DNA of 64,000 nt from Nostoc carneum NIES-2107 (GCA_002368155.1 AP018180.1:6752561-6816560); one strand, 5' to 3'; counted from the stretch's first letter, positions 8,192-17,007 are shown. The notes: generated by a model from the sequence alone, not told the origin. Numbers and translations: made by a program.

Positions 8192-10099
8192 TTAGATATT
8201 AATGCTGTTAGGAATGCGAGATGGTAAAAGGTAAGGATACTCAACACCACCATCGGCTACACGCTGTTGATTGCGGTTTGTAATTGTGCTTTCAATATCT
8301 TTGAGTTCATTTTGGAACTGTGTGAGGATTTGGCGATCGCCTTGTTCTGTAAAATTGATGAAATCAGAACTGCCAAGTTTTCCCCAATTAATCCCACTTA
8401 GGGAAAATGTTAATTGCATCTGCTCTAAATCCTGTAAGGCTGGCGGTAACAATTGCTTCAGGGTACTTGGGGTATCTGGTTGGCTGTAAAGTGCTAAAGG
8501 CGCATTGGGAACATAGCCAGCATAATCAAACTGGCTGAAGTTAATCGCAGCGTGTTGCGGCCCTGAGGTAAAAATAACGACAGTGGCAATATCTATAAGT
8601 TGTTGTAAACTTGTGATTTCTGGGAATCCTGGTACACGGGGATAGTTGGGTAATTCTTCAATCTCCAATCCAGCGGCGATCGCCCATTCTTTAGGTACCC
8701 AACTTGGTGCTTGAGCAAACTCTGATAGCGGACGGGAGTCTAAGGGTGCGCCTAGTTCTGCTGTCCAAGCTTGCAGATATACATCTTGTTGGACTGCGCG
8801 GTCGTCAACATAGTAGCGTTGTAAATAACGAGTAGTATAATTAGCGATCGCTTCCCACAGCAATAAGGCATCATCACGGTAAGGGAAGTTTGGAAGCAAC
8901 TCTGGTGAAATTCCCCGAGTTGTGATGTCATTGAGTAAAGAATATTCCCTAAAAGGACGTTTTCTATAAGCGCGATTAATTAAGCTTAAAGAAGTTTCTC
9001 TGGTAGTCGCCATTAACTTATCAATGGCAGAACCTTCACCTAGTAATATGCTATTGCCTCTAGTATTGATTGCCAACAGAAACTGAAAATGGGGACGCAA
9101 TAGCCGAGACAGGGGATGATTTTCTGGTAACTGTCGAGCAGTGGCGATCGCAAATGTCTCCATTGCCAAATGAGTATAGGCTAGGTGGGTAATTAACTCA
9201 TGGTCAGTGACATCGGCAGTTTGTACAGAGAGTTTTGCCTTTGTCCAATCGTCTGAATTATCTTGATTCGTGACTACTCTGCCTTTTTCTACCTCAATCA
9301 GTAATGGTTCCAACCCTACATCAGAGCGATAAAATAGCGCCGTCGGACTTCCCACATAGCGACCATAATGCAAATCTGTAACTTTTAAATCTTGCAACAG
9401 GGGATATTCAACCACAAACAAACGGTTAGCCCCTGCGGATGCTACTAAGTCTATCACGCTATCATCAGCCAATTTATAAGGGCGATTGATCCAAGCTTGC
9501 AATTTACCCTTTTCCTCAGATTGCAAACGCCTTAATACCATCGGGTTTTGTCCAGCTAACCGTTGCCGCCCAAACTCGCGATCGCTCAAGCCACCATCTC
9601 GCTGATGAATTAAGCTCACTATGGGGCGTTGGGGTGAGTGAGGCTGACATTTTCCGCTTTGTTCTAGGGATTGGTAAAAGTGCGATCGCTGTTGCTCATG
9701 AGAATTTGCCTTTTTTGCTGCATTCGTTGCTTGCAAAAGTCGTTGAAACATTTGCTTGCGTTGAAGCACATAGCTGGCATTAAACTGTTCATTAGTCGGT
9801 AAATCGAAATTAAACCATCCCGATTGAAAAATCTCTAAATCTGCGAGAAAAGTAGATAATTTATCAAAGTTTTCCTCAAAATCATGAATTAGCTTTTCTA
9901 ACTCTATCAGCAGCAAACTCAAAGGCTGAGATACCTGTCCTTGAGTTAGCTGATTTTGCCGCAGCTTCATCAATATATAGCGCAATACCCCATCTTCTCC
10001 CCCATAGGGAAAAATTCTTGCAGGCCCCTGATCATCAAGAGTGGCTGGATTGTAGCGGTATTGACCTTGTTGTTTTGTAGAAAGTGCTTGGCGTTGCAT
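8192..10099 (-). CDS. Lipoxygenase without PLAT domain
   Basis: A 635-residue non-haem iron dioxygenase that adds oxygen to polyunsaturated fatty acids, giving hydroperoxides for oxylipin synthesis. All five iron ligands are visible: His305 and His310 in the HxxxxH of THLAYTHLAMETF, His516 and Asn520 in QHAAINFSQF, and the C-terminal Ile635. NHPLSRLLRPHF and PYRDDALLLWEAI are also diagnostic. The ~300 N-terminal residues are not a recognisable PLAT domain; enzymes of this length lack it. The ATG has AGGAG five or six bases upstream. By hand alignment with soybean LOX-1, the Ala/Gly stereocontrol (Coffa) position is Asn390. It diverges from the FAD-domain gene. Confidence 0.93.
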   Translation of the reverse strand: MQRQALSTKQQGQYRYNPATLDDQGPARIFPYGGEDGVLRYILMKLRQNQLTQGQVSQPLSLLLIELEKLIHDFEENFDKLSTFLADLEIFQSGWFNFDLPTNEQFNASYVLQRKQMFQRLLQATNAAKKANSHEQQRSHFYQSLEQSGKCQPHSPQRPIVSLIHQRDGGLSDREFGRQRLAGQNPMVLRRLQSEEKGKLQAWINRPYKLADDSVIDLVASAGANRLFVVEYPLLQDLKVTDLHYGRYVGSPTALFYRSDVGLEPLLIEVEKGRVVTNQDNSDDWTKAKLSVQTADVTDHELITHLAYTHLAMETFAIATARQLPENHPLSRLLRPHFQFLLAINTRGNSILLGEGSAIDKLMATTRETSLSLINRAYRKRPFREYSLLNDITTRGISPELLPNFPYRDDALLLWEAIANYTTRYLQRYYVDDRAVQQDVYLQAWTAELGAPLDSRPLSEFAQAPSWVPKEWAIAAGLEIEELPNYPRVPGFPEITSLQQLIDIATVVIFTSGPQHAAINFSQFDYAGYVPNAPLALYSQPDTPSTLKQLLPPALQDLEQMQLTFSLSGINWGKLGSSDFINFTEQGDRQILTQFQNELKDIESTITNRNQQRVADGGVEYPYLLPSRIPNSINI

Positions 10100-10155
10100 T
10101 ATCAGCTCCTATTTGCAACAGTGGAAAGGGAAGTTGGGGACTAAAGAAGAAATTC

Positions 10156-10200
10156 TCATTACTAATTACTAATTCCCAATTACCAATTCCCAATTACCAA
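10156..10200. repeat. Heptamer repeat array in a divergent promoter gap
   Basis: Degenerate ATTACTA, ATTCCCA and ATTACCA units occupy about a third of the 129-base gap between two divergently transcribed genes, close to where their promoters must lie. Confidence 0.7.
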
Positions 10201-10228
10201 AAGCCAAAATTATAAATTAATCGGAAAA

Positions 10229-11068
10229 ATGCGACGTGAATTTTCTCATCGGGATGAATTAATAGCCTATCTTCGCCAAGAATTCCCGAAAGCTGCGGAA
10301 CGGGATGATTCTATCAGCGAAATGGTGGGGGGACGGAAAGCTGCGGAACAAGCATTAGAAAAAGTTGAGCCTGTTACCTATGCGAAAACACGTAATTTTT
10401 TAACTGGTACAGTCACAAAACTTTCACCCTATATTCGCTATGGGGTTCTTAGTCTGCGAGAAATTCGAGATTATATACAAGAGCAGATACAAAACCCAGA
10501 AGATGGGACTAAATTAATTAATGAATTAGGCTGGCGCGATTACTGGCAGCGATTATATGCGAAGCTAGGAAATGGCATTTGGGAAGACCAAGAAGCATAT
10601 AAAACTGGTTACAAGACTGAAAATTACGCCCCTGATTTACCAGAGGATATTCAAACAGGTAGTACAGGCTTAGTGTGCATTGATACTTTTAGCCAAAATT
10701 TAAGAGAGACAGGCTATCTACATAACCATGCTCGGATGTGGTTAGCGGCTTATATTGTCCATTGGCGACGCATTCGTTGGCAAGCTGGGGCGAAATGGTT
10801 TCTACAACATTTATTAGATGGCGATCCTGCGAGCAATAATATGTCATGGCAATGGGTTGCTAGTACTTTTAGTCAAAAACCCTACTATTTCAACCGCGAA
10901 AATTTAGAACGCTACACCAACGGAGTTTATTGTCGCCAATGTCCGCTTTATGGTCATTGTGATTTTGAAGGTAGCTATGAACAATTAGAACAGCGACTAT
11001 TTCCCCACGGTGAATTTAACAAACAACCTAACAGCCAAAGTTGGCAACGCGGGAAGAAGAAAAGATAA
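10229..11068 (+). CDS. Photolyase/cryptochrome FAD-binding domain protein
   Basis: A 279-residue protein covering only the C-terminal, FAD-binding half of the photolyase/cryptochrome family. Visible: TKLSPYIRYGVLS (FAD contact), ELGWRDYW, TGYLHNHARMWLA, and LDGDPASNNMSWQWV, the FAD-pocket helix. The N-terminal antenna alpha/beta domain is absent and the protein begins naturally at ATG 10229 with no open frame before it, so it is a short family member rather than a truncation. A cluster C-x2-C-x5-C (Cys235, Cys238, Cys244) follows the FAD domain; the family usually has no such cluster there. It may be a light-responsive or redox flavoprotein; DNA repair activity is not assured. Confidence 0.8.
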   Translation: MRREFSHRDELIAYLRQEFPKAAERDDSISEMVGGRKAAEQALEKVEPVTYAKTRNFLTGTVTKLSPYIRYGVLSLREIRDYIQEQIQNPEDGTKLINELGWRDYWQRLYAKLGNGIWEDQEAYKTGYKTENYAPDLPEDIQTGSTGLVCIDTFSQNLRETGYLHNHARMWLAAYIVHWRRIRWQAGAKWFLQHLLDGDPASNNMSWQWVASTFSQKPYYFNRENLERYTNGVYCRQCPLYGHCDFEGSYEQLEQRLFPHGEFNKQPNSQSWQRGKKKR

Positions 11069-11123
11069 GTTTTTAGACTTAAAGCTGTGTTGGATATATT
11101 TCGCACCAAGATTGTCAACAGTT

Positions 11124-11148
11124 GTAGAGACACGATTAATCGCGTCTC
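11124..11148. repeat. Dispersed 26-28 bp palindrome, copy 1
   Basis: Inverted repeat with core ACGATTAATCGCGTCTC, arms AGAGACR / CGTCTCT around a GATTAATC centre, with one arm mismatch. It is the first of six copies in this window (others at 17008, 22168, 31851, 45211, 59036). It lies between two plus-strand genes with no other purpose visible. Confidence 0.85.
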
Positions 11149-11315
11149 CAGAGAAGATATAAGTTTTTACCATTCCCAATGCCCAAAACTGTTACATGGC
11201 AAACAGAATTCGACTTTGTCATATAAAGTTGCGATTTGAAAATCAACGCTGATTTTCTTGCGAGAAAATGGAAGAATGTAAGGAAACTGCAAAAAATAAA
11301 TTGTTTTATTTAAAC

Positions 11316-11504
11316 AGGACTTACACAACTGGCATAGTGATCCTTTGGCAGAAGAGTCAAGAGTCAAGGGTCAAGGGTCAAAAATTCAAGTTTTTTGGAC
11401 TCTTGACATTTGAACGCCAGTTCACTCAACGGAGGGAACCTCCGCACGTGACTGGCTCCCCTTGACAGCCTAAACGAAAAAAATGTGACACTTGCATAAG
11501 TCCT
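11316..11504 (-). mobile_element. MITE-like element, AGGACTTACGCAA family, copy 1
   Basis: A 189-base element with terminal inverted repeats AGGACTTACACAACTGG and its near complement ending GCATAAGTCCT. Read on the minus strand it matches the 56738-56881 element almost end to end, including an internal run of TTGACCC/TTGACTC heptamers. It is ~45 bases longer because a separate palindrome (11416-11456, arms GCCAGT/ACTGGC and CGGAGG/CCTCCG) is inserted in it. It encodes no protein. No clear target duplication was seen. Confidence 0.8.
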
Positions 11505-11513
11505 ATTAAAGTC

Positions 11514-11554
11514 GTTGACAGTTCACAGTTAACAGTCAACACTCAACAGTTAAC
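11514..11554. repeat. Inverted heptamer array (GTTGACA family)
   Basis: Third copy of the GTTGACT-type array, lying just downstream of the MITE and 55 bases before the PTS fusion start, so it falls within its leader or promoter region. It is less symmetric than the other two. Confidence 0.65.
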
Positions 11555-11608
11555 CATTAGTGTTCACTGACTCAGCAAAAGTCTCTCAAAAGAGTTGATG
11601 GTGTTGCC

Positions 11609-14086
11609 GTGGTCGGAATTGTTATTGTTTCTCACAGTCAACAACTCGCGCTTGGCGTACAGCAACTAGCAGCGCAAATGGTTCAAGGTCGAGTTCCCTT
11701 AGCGATCGCAGCGGGGATTGACGATCCTGAAAATCCTTTGGGTACAGATCCGATGCAGGTTTATGAGGCGATCGCATCTGTATTTAGTGAGGATGGTGTG
11801 CTGGTATTAATGGATTTGGGTAGCGCTTTGATGAGTGCAGAAATGGCGCTGGAGTTCCTCTCACCAGAACAACGGGAAAAGGTGCATTTGTGTGAAGCAC
11901 CGCTAGTAGAAGGTGCGATCGCATCTGTGGTTGCAGCTTCACTGGGTCATAATATCCAGCAAGTCATGGCGGAAGCACGGTCTGCTTTAGTAGCAAAAGC
12001 AACTTTATTAGGGGTAGTGAATAGTCCTCTATCAGTTGTCTCCACAGCTAGCACAGAATCCGCAACAAAGGAAATCCGCCTTACAGTCAACAACCGCTTG
12101 GGTTTACACGCTCGTCCGGCAGCACAATTTGTCACTACTGCCTCTAAGTTTCAATCGCAGATTTGGGTAAAGAATATTACTAGAGGTACAAAGACTGTTA
12201 GAGGTGACAGTATAAATCAAGTTGCAACTTTAGGGGTGCGTCAAGGACATGAGTTAGAAATTACAGCCATCGGTGCTGATGCAGAACAGGCTTTAGCAGC
12301 CTTAGCAGAATTAATCGCCAATAATTTTGGAGAAGATGATTCTGCTTTAGAATTACCGCCAGTTTTAGAACGCCATACCCCAACAACTCCCGGCGAACTT
12401 TCGGGAATTGCAGCTTCACCAGGGGTAGCGATCGCGCCTGTAATTCATTATCAAGCAGCTGCTATTACACCTACAGCATATAACGTAGAAGATGTAGAAG
12501 CTGAATGGCAAAGATTACAAGCCGCGATCGCTACTGCACAACAACAAATTCAAGCCTTATTTTCCCAAGCTTCCATGCAAATTGGCGATACCGAAGCGGG
12601 GATTTTTGTCGCCCATCTGCTGTTTTTAGAAGATCCGGTATTGTTAGAAGCAGTACGAGTGCGAATTTTTGACCATCATCTCAACGCCGAAGCCGCTTGG
12701 CAAGCTGTGGTTGATGAAGTGGCTGCTAGCTACCACCAATTAGAAGATGCATACTTACAAGAACGAGTTGAGGATGTGGTGGATGTGGGACAGCGAGTGC
12801 TGCGGTTGTTAGCCGGGACATCAGCGCAGACTTTGGAACTCAGCGAACCAGCGATTTTAGTCGCCAGTGATTTAACTCCCTCCGACACCATCGGCCTAGA
12901 CCCCAGTAAAGTTTTAGGTATTTGTACTACTTCCGGTAGTGCCACATCTCACAGTGCAATCATTGCCCGCACATTAGGGATTCCCGCAGTGTTGGGTGTA
13001 GATGCAGGCATATTGTATCTGGAAGACGGTACAATCATGGCTCTTGATGGTGAAAGTGGCAAAGCTTGGGTAGAGCCAGAACCAGATATTTTGAGTATAT
13101 TAGAAGCTAAACGCGAAGCATGGCGAACTACGCAACAAGAAGCGCTAGCCAAAGCACATCAACCAGCCATGACTCGCGATGGTCAGCAAGTAAATGTATT
13201 TGCCAACATCGGTAGTATAGCTGACGTTCAAGTGGCTTTAGCTAGCGGCGCTGAAGGAGTAGGACTACTGCGTACAGAATTTCTGTATCTAGGTAGGACA
13301 AGTGCTCCCACGGAAGAGGAGCAATTAGCAGTATACCAAGCGATCGCACAAGTTTTAGATCAACAACCATTAATTATTCGGACATTAGATGTCGGTGGCG
13401 ATAAACCTTTGCCTTACATCAAGGTTCCATTAGAGACAAATCCCTTCCTCGGCTGGCGGGGAATTCGCTTATGTTTAGATCATCCCGATTTATTTAAAAC
13501 CCAGTTACGGGCAATTTTGCGCGCTAGCCAGGGACATAATATTAAAATTATGCTGCCGATGATTGCCACAATCACCGAAGTTCGCGCAGCTAAAGCAATA
13601 TTAAATGAAGTGCAACGGGAACTCAGTCAAGCTGGTTTTGCCTTTGATAGCAACATCAAAGTCGGTATTATGATTGAAGTACCCGCAGCCGTAGCCATCG
13701 CCGATCAACTAGCAGCCGAAGTAGACTTTTTTAGTATCGGTACTAACGACCTTAGCCAGTATGTCATGGCAGGCGATCGCAATAATCCCCGTGTCGCAAA
13801 TTTAACAGACGCACTCCACCCAGCAGTGTTGCGAATGGTACAACAAACAGTCCAAGCCGGTCATGGGGCGGGAATTTGGGTAGGATTATGTGGTGAACTC
13901 GCCGCCGATCCTTCCGCCACAGAGATTTTATTAGGTTTGGGATTAGATGAATTGAGTGTTAATCCCCAAGCCATCCCCATCTTAAAACAAGCGATCGCCC
14001 AATTAACTATCAGTGAGTGTCAAGCGATCGCAGCTTCCGCATTACAACTAGATTCCGCCACCCATGTTAGACAATTAACTTCATAA
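11609..14086 (+). CDS. PTS fusion: DhaM-type EIIA - HPr - Enzyme I
   Basis: An 825-residue phosphotransfer protein. Residues 1-130 are a DhaM/mannose-type EIIA (VIVSHS, His9); 155-240 an HPr domain (LGLHARP, His167); 262-825 a full Enzyme I, with the phospho-His in TSGSATSHSAIIART (His448), the PEP site GGDKPLPY, GTNDLSQYVMAGDRN and the catalytic Cys761 in GLCGELAADP. E. coli DhaM has the same order but a truncated Enzyme I; here it is complete. It should pass phosphate from PEP to an acceptor such as DhaL-ADP, but no dhaK or dhaL is in this window. Start is GTG 11609, since the nearby ATG and GTG are out of frame. Confidence 0.92.
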   Translation: MVGIVIVSHSQQLALGVQQLAAQMVQGRVPLAIAAGIDDPENPLGTDPMQVYEAIASVFSEDGVLVLMDLGSALMSAEMALEFLSPEQREKVHLCEAPLVEGAIASVVAASLGHNIQQVMAEARSALVAKATLLGVVNSPLSVVSTASTESATKEIRLTVNNRLGLHARPAAQFVTTASKFQSQIWVKNITRGTKTVRGDSINQVATLGVRQGHELEITAIGADAEQALAALAELIANNFGEDDSALELPPVLERHTPTTPGELSGIAASPGVAIAPVIHYQAAAITPTAYNVEDVEAEWQRLQAAIATAQQQIQALFSQASMQIGDTEAGIFVAHLLFLEDPVLLEAVRVRIFDHHLNAEAAWQAVVDEVAASYHQLEDAYLQERVEDVVDVGQRVLRLLAGTSAQTLELSEPAILVASDLTPSDTIGLDPSKVLGICTTSGSATSHSAIIARTLGIPAVLGVDAGILYLEDGTIMALDGESGKAWVEPEPDILSILEAKREAWRTTQQEALAKAHQPAMTRDGQQVNVFANIGSIADVQVALASGAEGVGLLRTEFLYLGRTSAPTEEEQLAVYQAIAQVLDQQPLIIRTLDVGGDKPLPYIKVPLETNPFLGWRGIRLCLDHPDLFKTQLRAILRASQGHNIKIMLPMIATITEVRAAKAILNEVQRELSQAGFAFDSNIKVGIMIEVPAAVAIADQLAAEVDFFSIGTNDLSQYVMAGDRNNPRVANLTDALHPAVLRMVQQTVQAGHGAGIWVGLCGELAADPSATEILLGLGLDELSVNPQAIPILKQAIAQLTISECQAIAASALQLDSATHVRQLTS

Positions 14087-14336
14087 GGTTAAGGGGAAAA
14101 GGTTAAGGGGAAAAGGGGCAAGAAAAACCTTTAACCCTTACCCTTTCTCCTGCAAAGACGCTACGCATAGCTTGCTTAAGCGCAGGGGTACACCTTTTCC
14201 GCAAACCAAATTCTGATACCAATTCAAATAATGTTTGCGACACATCAATATATTCTAGAGGGCAAGGCAATGCCTATGCCCCTACAATCTGTCACATTCT
14301 TTTTTCAAATTGGTATGAGTTAAAAATCCTTAACCG
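14087..14336. mobile_element. MITE-like element, GGTTAAGG family, with nested insertions
   Basis: The ends (AGGTTAAGGGGAAAAGG left, CCTTAACCG right) and interior match the element at 46499-46624. Relative to that copy it carries two extra blocks: ~45 bases around 14150-14195 (GACGCTACGCATAGC and related palindromic sequence) and a complete second element at 14217-14315. The left end touches the stop codon of the PTS gene, and resemblance to the element's outer terminus may reach into its last codons. Confidence 0.75.
14217..14315. mobile_element. Nested 99-bp MITE, TACCAATT termini
   Basis: Ends TACCAATTCAAAT and its near complement ending TTTGAAATTGGTA-type sequence (TTTCAAATTGGTA). It is flanked on both sides by TGA (14214-14216 and 14316-14318), and the uninterrupted relative at 46.5 kb reads straight through the junction (TTCCGAGTT). 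A second copy at 27.94-29.50 kb is the host of the IS4-family element. Confidence 0.8.
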
Positions 14337-14346
14337 AGCATTATTG

Positions 14347-14391
14347 CACTACGTTCCAGTCGTAATGACAAATTTTGCTTGCGTAAGTCCT
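14347..14391 (-). mobile_element. MITE fragment, AGGACTTACGCAA family
   Basis: About 45 bases matching, with two mismatches, the complement of the first third of the 24619-24740 element; the outer end GCTTGCGTAAGTCCT is intact and the other end is missing. The rest of the gap up to 14615 holds only a G-rich inverted motif (GGGGGTTTGGGGGA region, about 14449-14510). The 75-codon frame across it looks fortuitous. Confidence 0.75.
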
Positions 14392-14615
14392 GTTGATAAC
14401 AAAACTAAAAAACCAGTTACTCAACAACAAAACAGAAAAATAATTTTGGAGGGGGTTTGGGGGACGCAACCGTCACCCAATCGGGGGTTTGGGGGAGAAT
14501 CCCCCAATTCTTCTGGCTTCTTGAATAAGTACGCTAATGAGCTTAACCCAAGCGTCTTGATTTATAAGTAGGCACAGCATGGGAATACTAGGATTATAAA
14601 TTACATATAATTCCT

Positions 14616-16112
14616 ATGTATCGTCTCAATAAAAAAGCTCTACAAATTTTGCAAGCAGAAATTCAAAGATGTAGTGGTAAAGATCAGGTAGGCAAAATTG
14701 AGCAGGAAATAGTAATTAAGCGATTAGAACAACTGTGTAAAGAAAAAGGCGATCGCGCTAAATTGGATGAATTGCGGGATAGCGTGATTGATATCTATCC
14801 CCAATTTAGCGAGAAAGTACTCAAACAAGCCGCAAAAGCTAATCAATCGGCGGGTTTTTTTACCAAATTAAAATGGGTAACTATACTTTTGGGGAGTTCC
14901 GCAGGAATATTATGGGTAATCAACTTGCCTTACCCCATGATTCGCTGGCCTGTTGCTAACGCTGCTCCCATTCTGTTATTGCCTAGCTACATCAATATGG
15001 ATTATCACTATCGTGAGGCAATTAAAAATTTAGAGCAAGCAGACCAGTTAATTAATCAAGCTACAAGTCCAGCTGATATTGAGCAAGGTTCCCAAAAAGC
15101 TGCAGCAGCTCAAACAAATCTAAATAACTTACCAGTTTGGTTTTTAGGATATTATCCCAAAGCTTATTGTAATTTTTTTGGTTGCACTTGGAAGTTTACC
15201 GTAGATGAGTTTGAAGCAGCGCGTGGGCGAGTAGCGCGGATAGAAGCTGTAGCTTTTCAAGATAGGAATGCTTTCACACCCCTAGAACAAGGAGAAATGG
15301 CGCTCAAGCTAGCACGTCAGCAACACGAAAAAGCTACCAGTATTAAGGATAAAGAAAATGCGATCGCTTCTTGGCAAGCCGCTATAGATCAATTAGATCA
15401 AATCCCCAAAGCCACATTTGCGGGACAAACAGCACAAAGTAAACTGAAAGCCTACAAACGCGATTTCGATAACGCCCGCATCGGTACATTTATTGCTGCG
15501 GCGCAAGAATTTGATTTAGAAGCCGAAAAAATTCAACCGACACAACCCAAAGCCGCAACAGAATTGTGGGAACAAGCGACTCAGCGTCTTAACCAAATTC
15601 CCACAGAAAATCCTCGCTACTTAGAAGCACAAAGGTTACTCGCTGGTTATCAAGTCAAACTCAAAACAGTAGCCGATCCTCGTAGCGGTACATATATCGA
15701 AGCAGCAAAGGAATTTGCCCTAGCAGCTGCCAAAGCATCGCAAAATCCACCCCACTCTGTAGTAAAGTGGGAACAAATTGCCAAATTATGGCAAAAATCA
15801 ATCGATCAACTAGAAAACATTCGCGTTGAAGAACCAGGCTATGTAGCCGCGCAAAAACTTCTAGCAGAATATCAAACTAACTTAGGCATTATTGAAACTC
15901 GACGCAAAGCCGAAAGTGAAGCACAAGACTCTCTCCAAGCCGCTAATGAGCAAATTCAAGGTTTGATAGCTTCGCCTCCTGCTAATCCTCAGCAGTTAAA
16001 AGCTCAAATCCAAGGCATTATCAATCGCTTAAAAACTATCCAAACTGGGACAACAGCCTACGCAGAATCACAAAAACTGCTAGTATCTGCTCAGAAAAGA
16101 ATGCAAAAATAA
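14616..16112 (+). CDS. Membrane-anchored protein with internal helical repeats
   Basis: A 498-residue protein I do not recognise as a named family. Residues 1-80 are charged and helical, 85-125 hold one or two hydrophobic segments (WVTILLGSSAGILWVI, then APILLLPSYI), and the rest is Ala/Gln-rich helix. Three diverged repeats, near 245, 310 and 385, share the pattern W..A...L..I......(A)...L..Y, each preceded by an I/SGT(F/Y)I.AA.EF.L.A segment. Ser/Pro linkers are short. The soluble part is probably a periplasmic or cytoplasmic helical scaffold of coiled-coil type. It stands alone on the plus strand, with repeats upstream. Nothing suggests an enzyme. Confidence 0.7.
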   Translation: MYRLNKKALQILQAEIQRCSGKDQVGKIEQEIVIKRLEQLCKEKGDRAKLDELRDSVIDIYPQFSEKVLKQAAKANQSAGFFTKLKWVTILLGSSAGILWVINLPYPMIRWPVANAAPILLLPSYINMDYHYREAIKNLEQADQLINQATSPADIEQGSQKAAAAQTNLNNLPVWFLGYYPKAYCNFFGCTWKFTVDEFEAARGRVARIEAVAFQDRNAFTPLEQGEMALKLARQQHEKATSIKDKENAIASWQAAIDQLDQIPKATFAGQTAQSKLKAYKRDFDNARIGTFIAAAQEFDLEAEKIQPTQPKAATELWEQATQRLNQIPTENPRYLEAQRLLAGYQVKLKTVADPRSGTYIEAAKEFALAAAKASQNPPHSVVKWEQIAKLWQKSIDQLENIRVEEPGYVAAQKLLAEYQTNLGIIETRRKAESEAQDSLQAANEQIQGLIASPPANPQQLKAQIQGIINRLKTIQTGTTAYAESQKLLVSAQKRMQK

Positions 16113-16286
16113 CACCTCTCCCCGCAGTAGCTACGGTGTACACACAAGTTGCTTCATCAGCATTGCCAATGTATCGGTTGACATTGCCAATGTAAAAACC
16201 TAAATCCCCCTTTTTAAGAGTGATTTAGGAGTAGCGGATGATTTGTGTGTACACGGTAGCCCCGCAATTGGGAAAAGCTGAAAATA

Positions 16287-16967
16287 TTATGGTATTTGCG
16301 GACTATCTGGGCCAGTAGGAACTACTGGCGTGTCTGGTTGTTTTTGTTGTCGTTGCAAATATTTACTTAATACATCTGCCATATCCCCCCGTGTCATCGG
16401 ACGCAATGGGAAAATATTTCCTTGAGCATCTGTAGTCAGAAAACCTTCGCTAATTACAGTGGCGATCGCTTGTCTAGCCCAAGTTGGAATTGAACCTGCA
16501 TCTGGATGAGAAGAGAGAATGTCTTTGACAGTATCTTCAGGGAACTGAAATACACCGTAAGCTTGGGCAAAAATTGCTAAGGCTTCTGCTTTTGTCACCC
16601 TTTGATTAGGAAAAAACAAATTACCCCGATAGCCTTTCATAATATCGGTTTTTAAAACTGTTTGAATATCATTAAATGCCCAATGAGAGGATGGTACATC
16701 TGGCGTTGCTATATTTTCTTTGCTAACAGCCTGACGTTTATCCAAGCGAAAAACCTTAACCATAATCGCGGCTAATTCCGCGCGACTCACGAACCTTTCT
16801 GGATAAAACTTGCCATCAGAAGAGTTACTCATCCATTTAGCAGCAACTACTTGTTGAATAGCCTCAGATGAGTCACTAGAAGTTGCTTGTGCTACTTGTA
16901 ATAGTTGAAATGCTGGTAAGTTTTGTAGCAAAAAAACTAAAGAAACCGCACTGAGAAATTGACGCAT
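16287..16967 (-). CDS. Secreted protein with three SLH domains
   Basis: A 226-residue exported protein. MRQFLSAVSLVFLLQNLPAF is a signal peptide cut near AQA (about residue 28). Three S-layer homology repeats follow: FYPERFVSRAELAAIMVK, SSHWAFNDIQTVLK...FPNQRVTKAEALAI, and IPTWARQAIATVISEG...FPLRPMTRGDMAD. In cyanobacteria SLH domains attach proteins to peptidoglycan or its linked polymers. The C-terminus is a short Pro/Thr tail. There is no porin barrel, so this is not a SomA-type porin. ATG at 16967 is chosen because the 50 upstream codons run through a dispersed palindrome and a heptamer array and lack a signal peptide. Confidence 0.85.
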   Translation of the reverse strand: MRQFLSAVSLVFLLQNLPAFQLLQVAQATSSDSSEAIQQVVAAKWMSNSSDGKFYPERFVSRAELAAIMVKVFRLDKRQAVSKENIATPDVPSSHWAFNDIQTVLKTDIMKGYRGNLFFPNQRVTKAEALAIFAQAYGVFQFPEDTVKDILSSHPDAGSIPTWARQAIATVISEGFLTTDAQGNIFPLRPMTRGDMADVLSKYLQRQQKQPDTPVVPTGPDSPQIP

Positions 16968-17007
16968 AATTATATTTTTATTAGTTGTTTGGGGTTGGTT
17001 AAGAGTC

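Noticed and set aside
14344-14571. 75-codon plus-strand frame after the PTS fusion
   Set aside because: It starts in a MITE fragment, runs through a G-rich inverted motif, and has no ribosome site or recognisable protein pattern.
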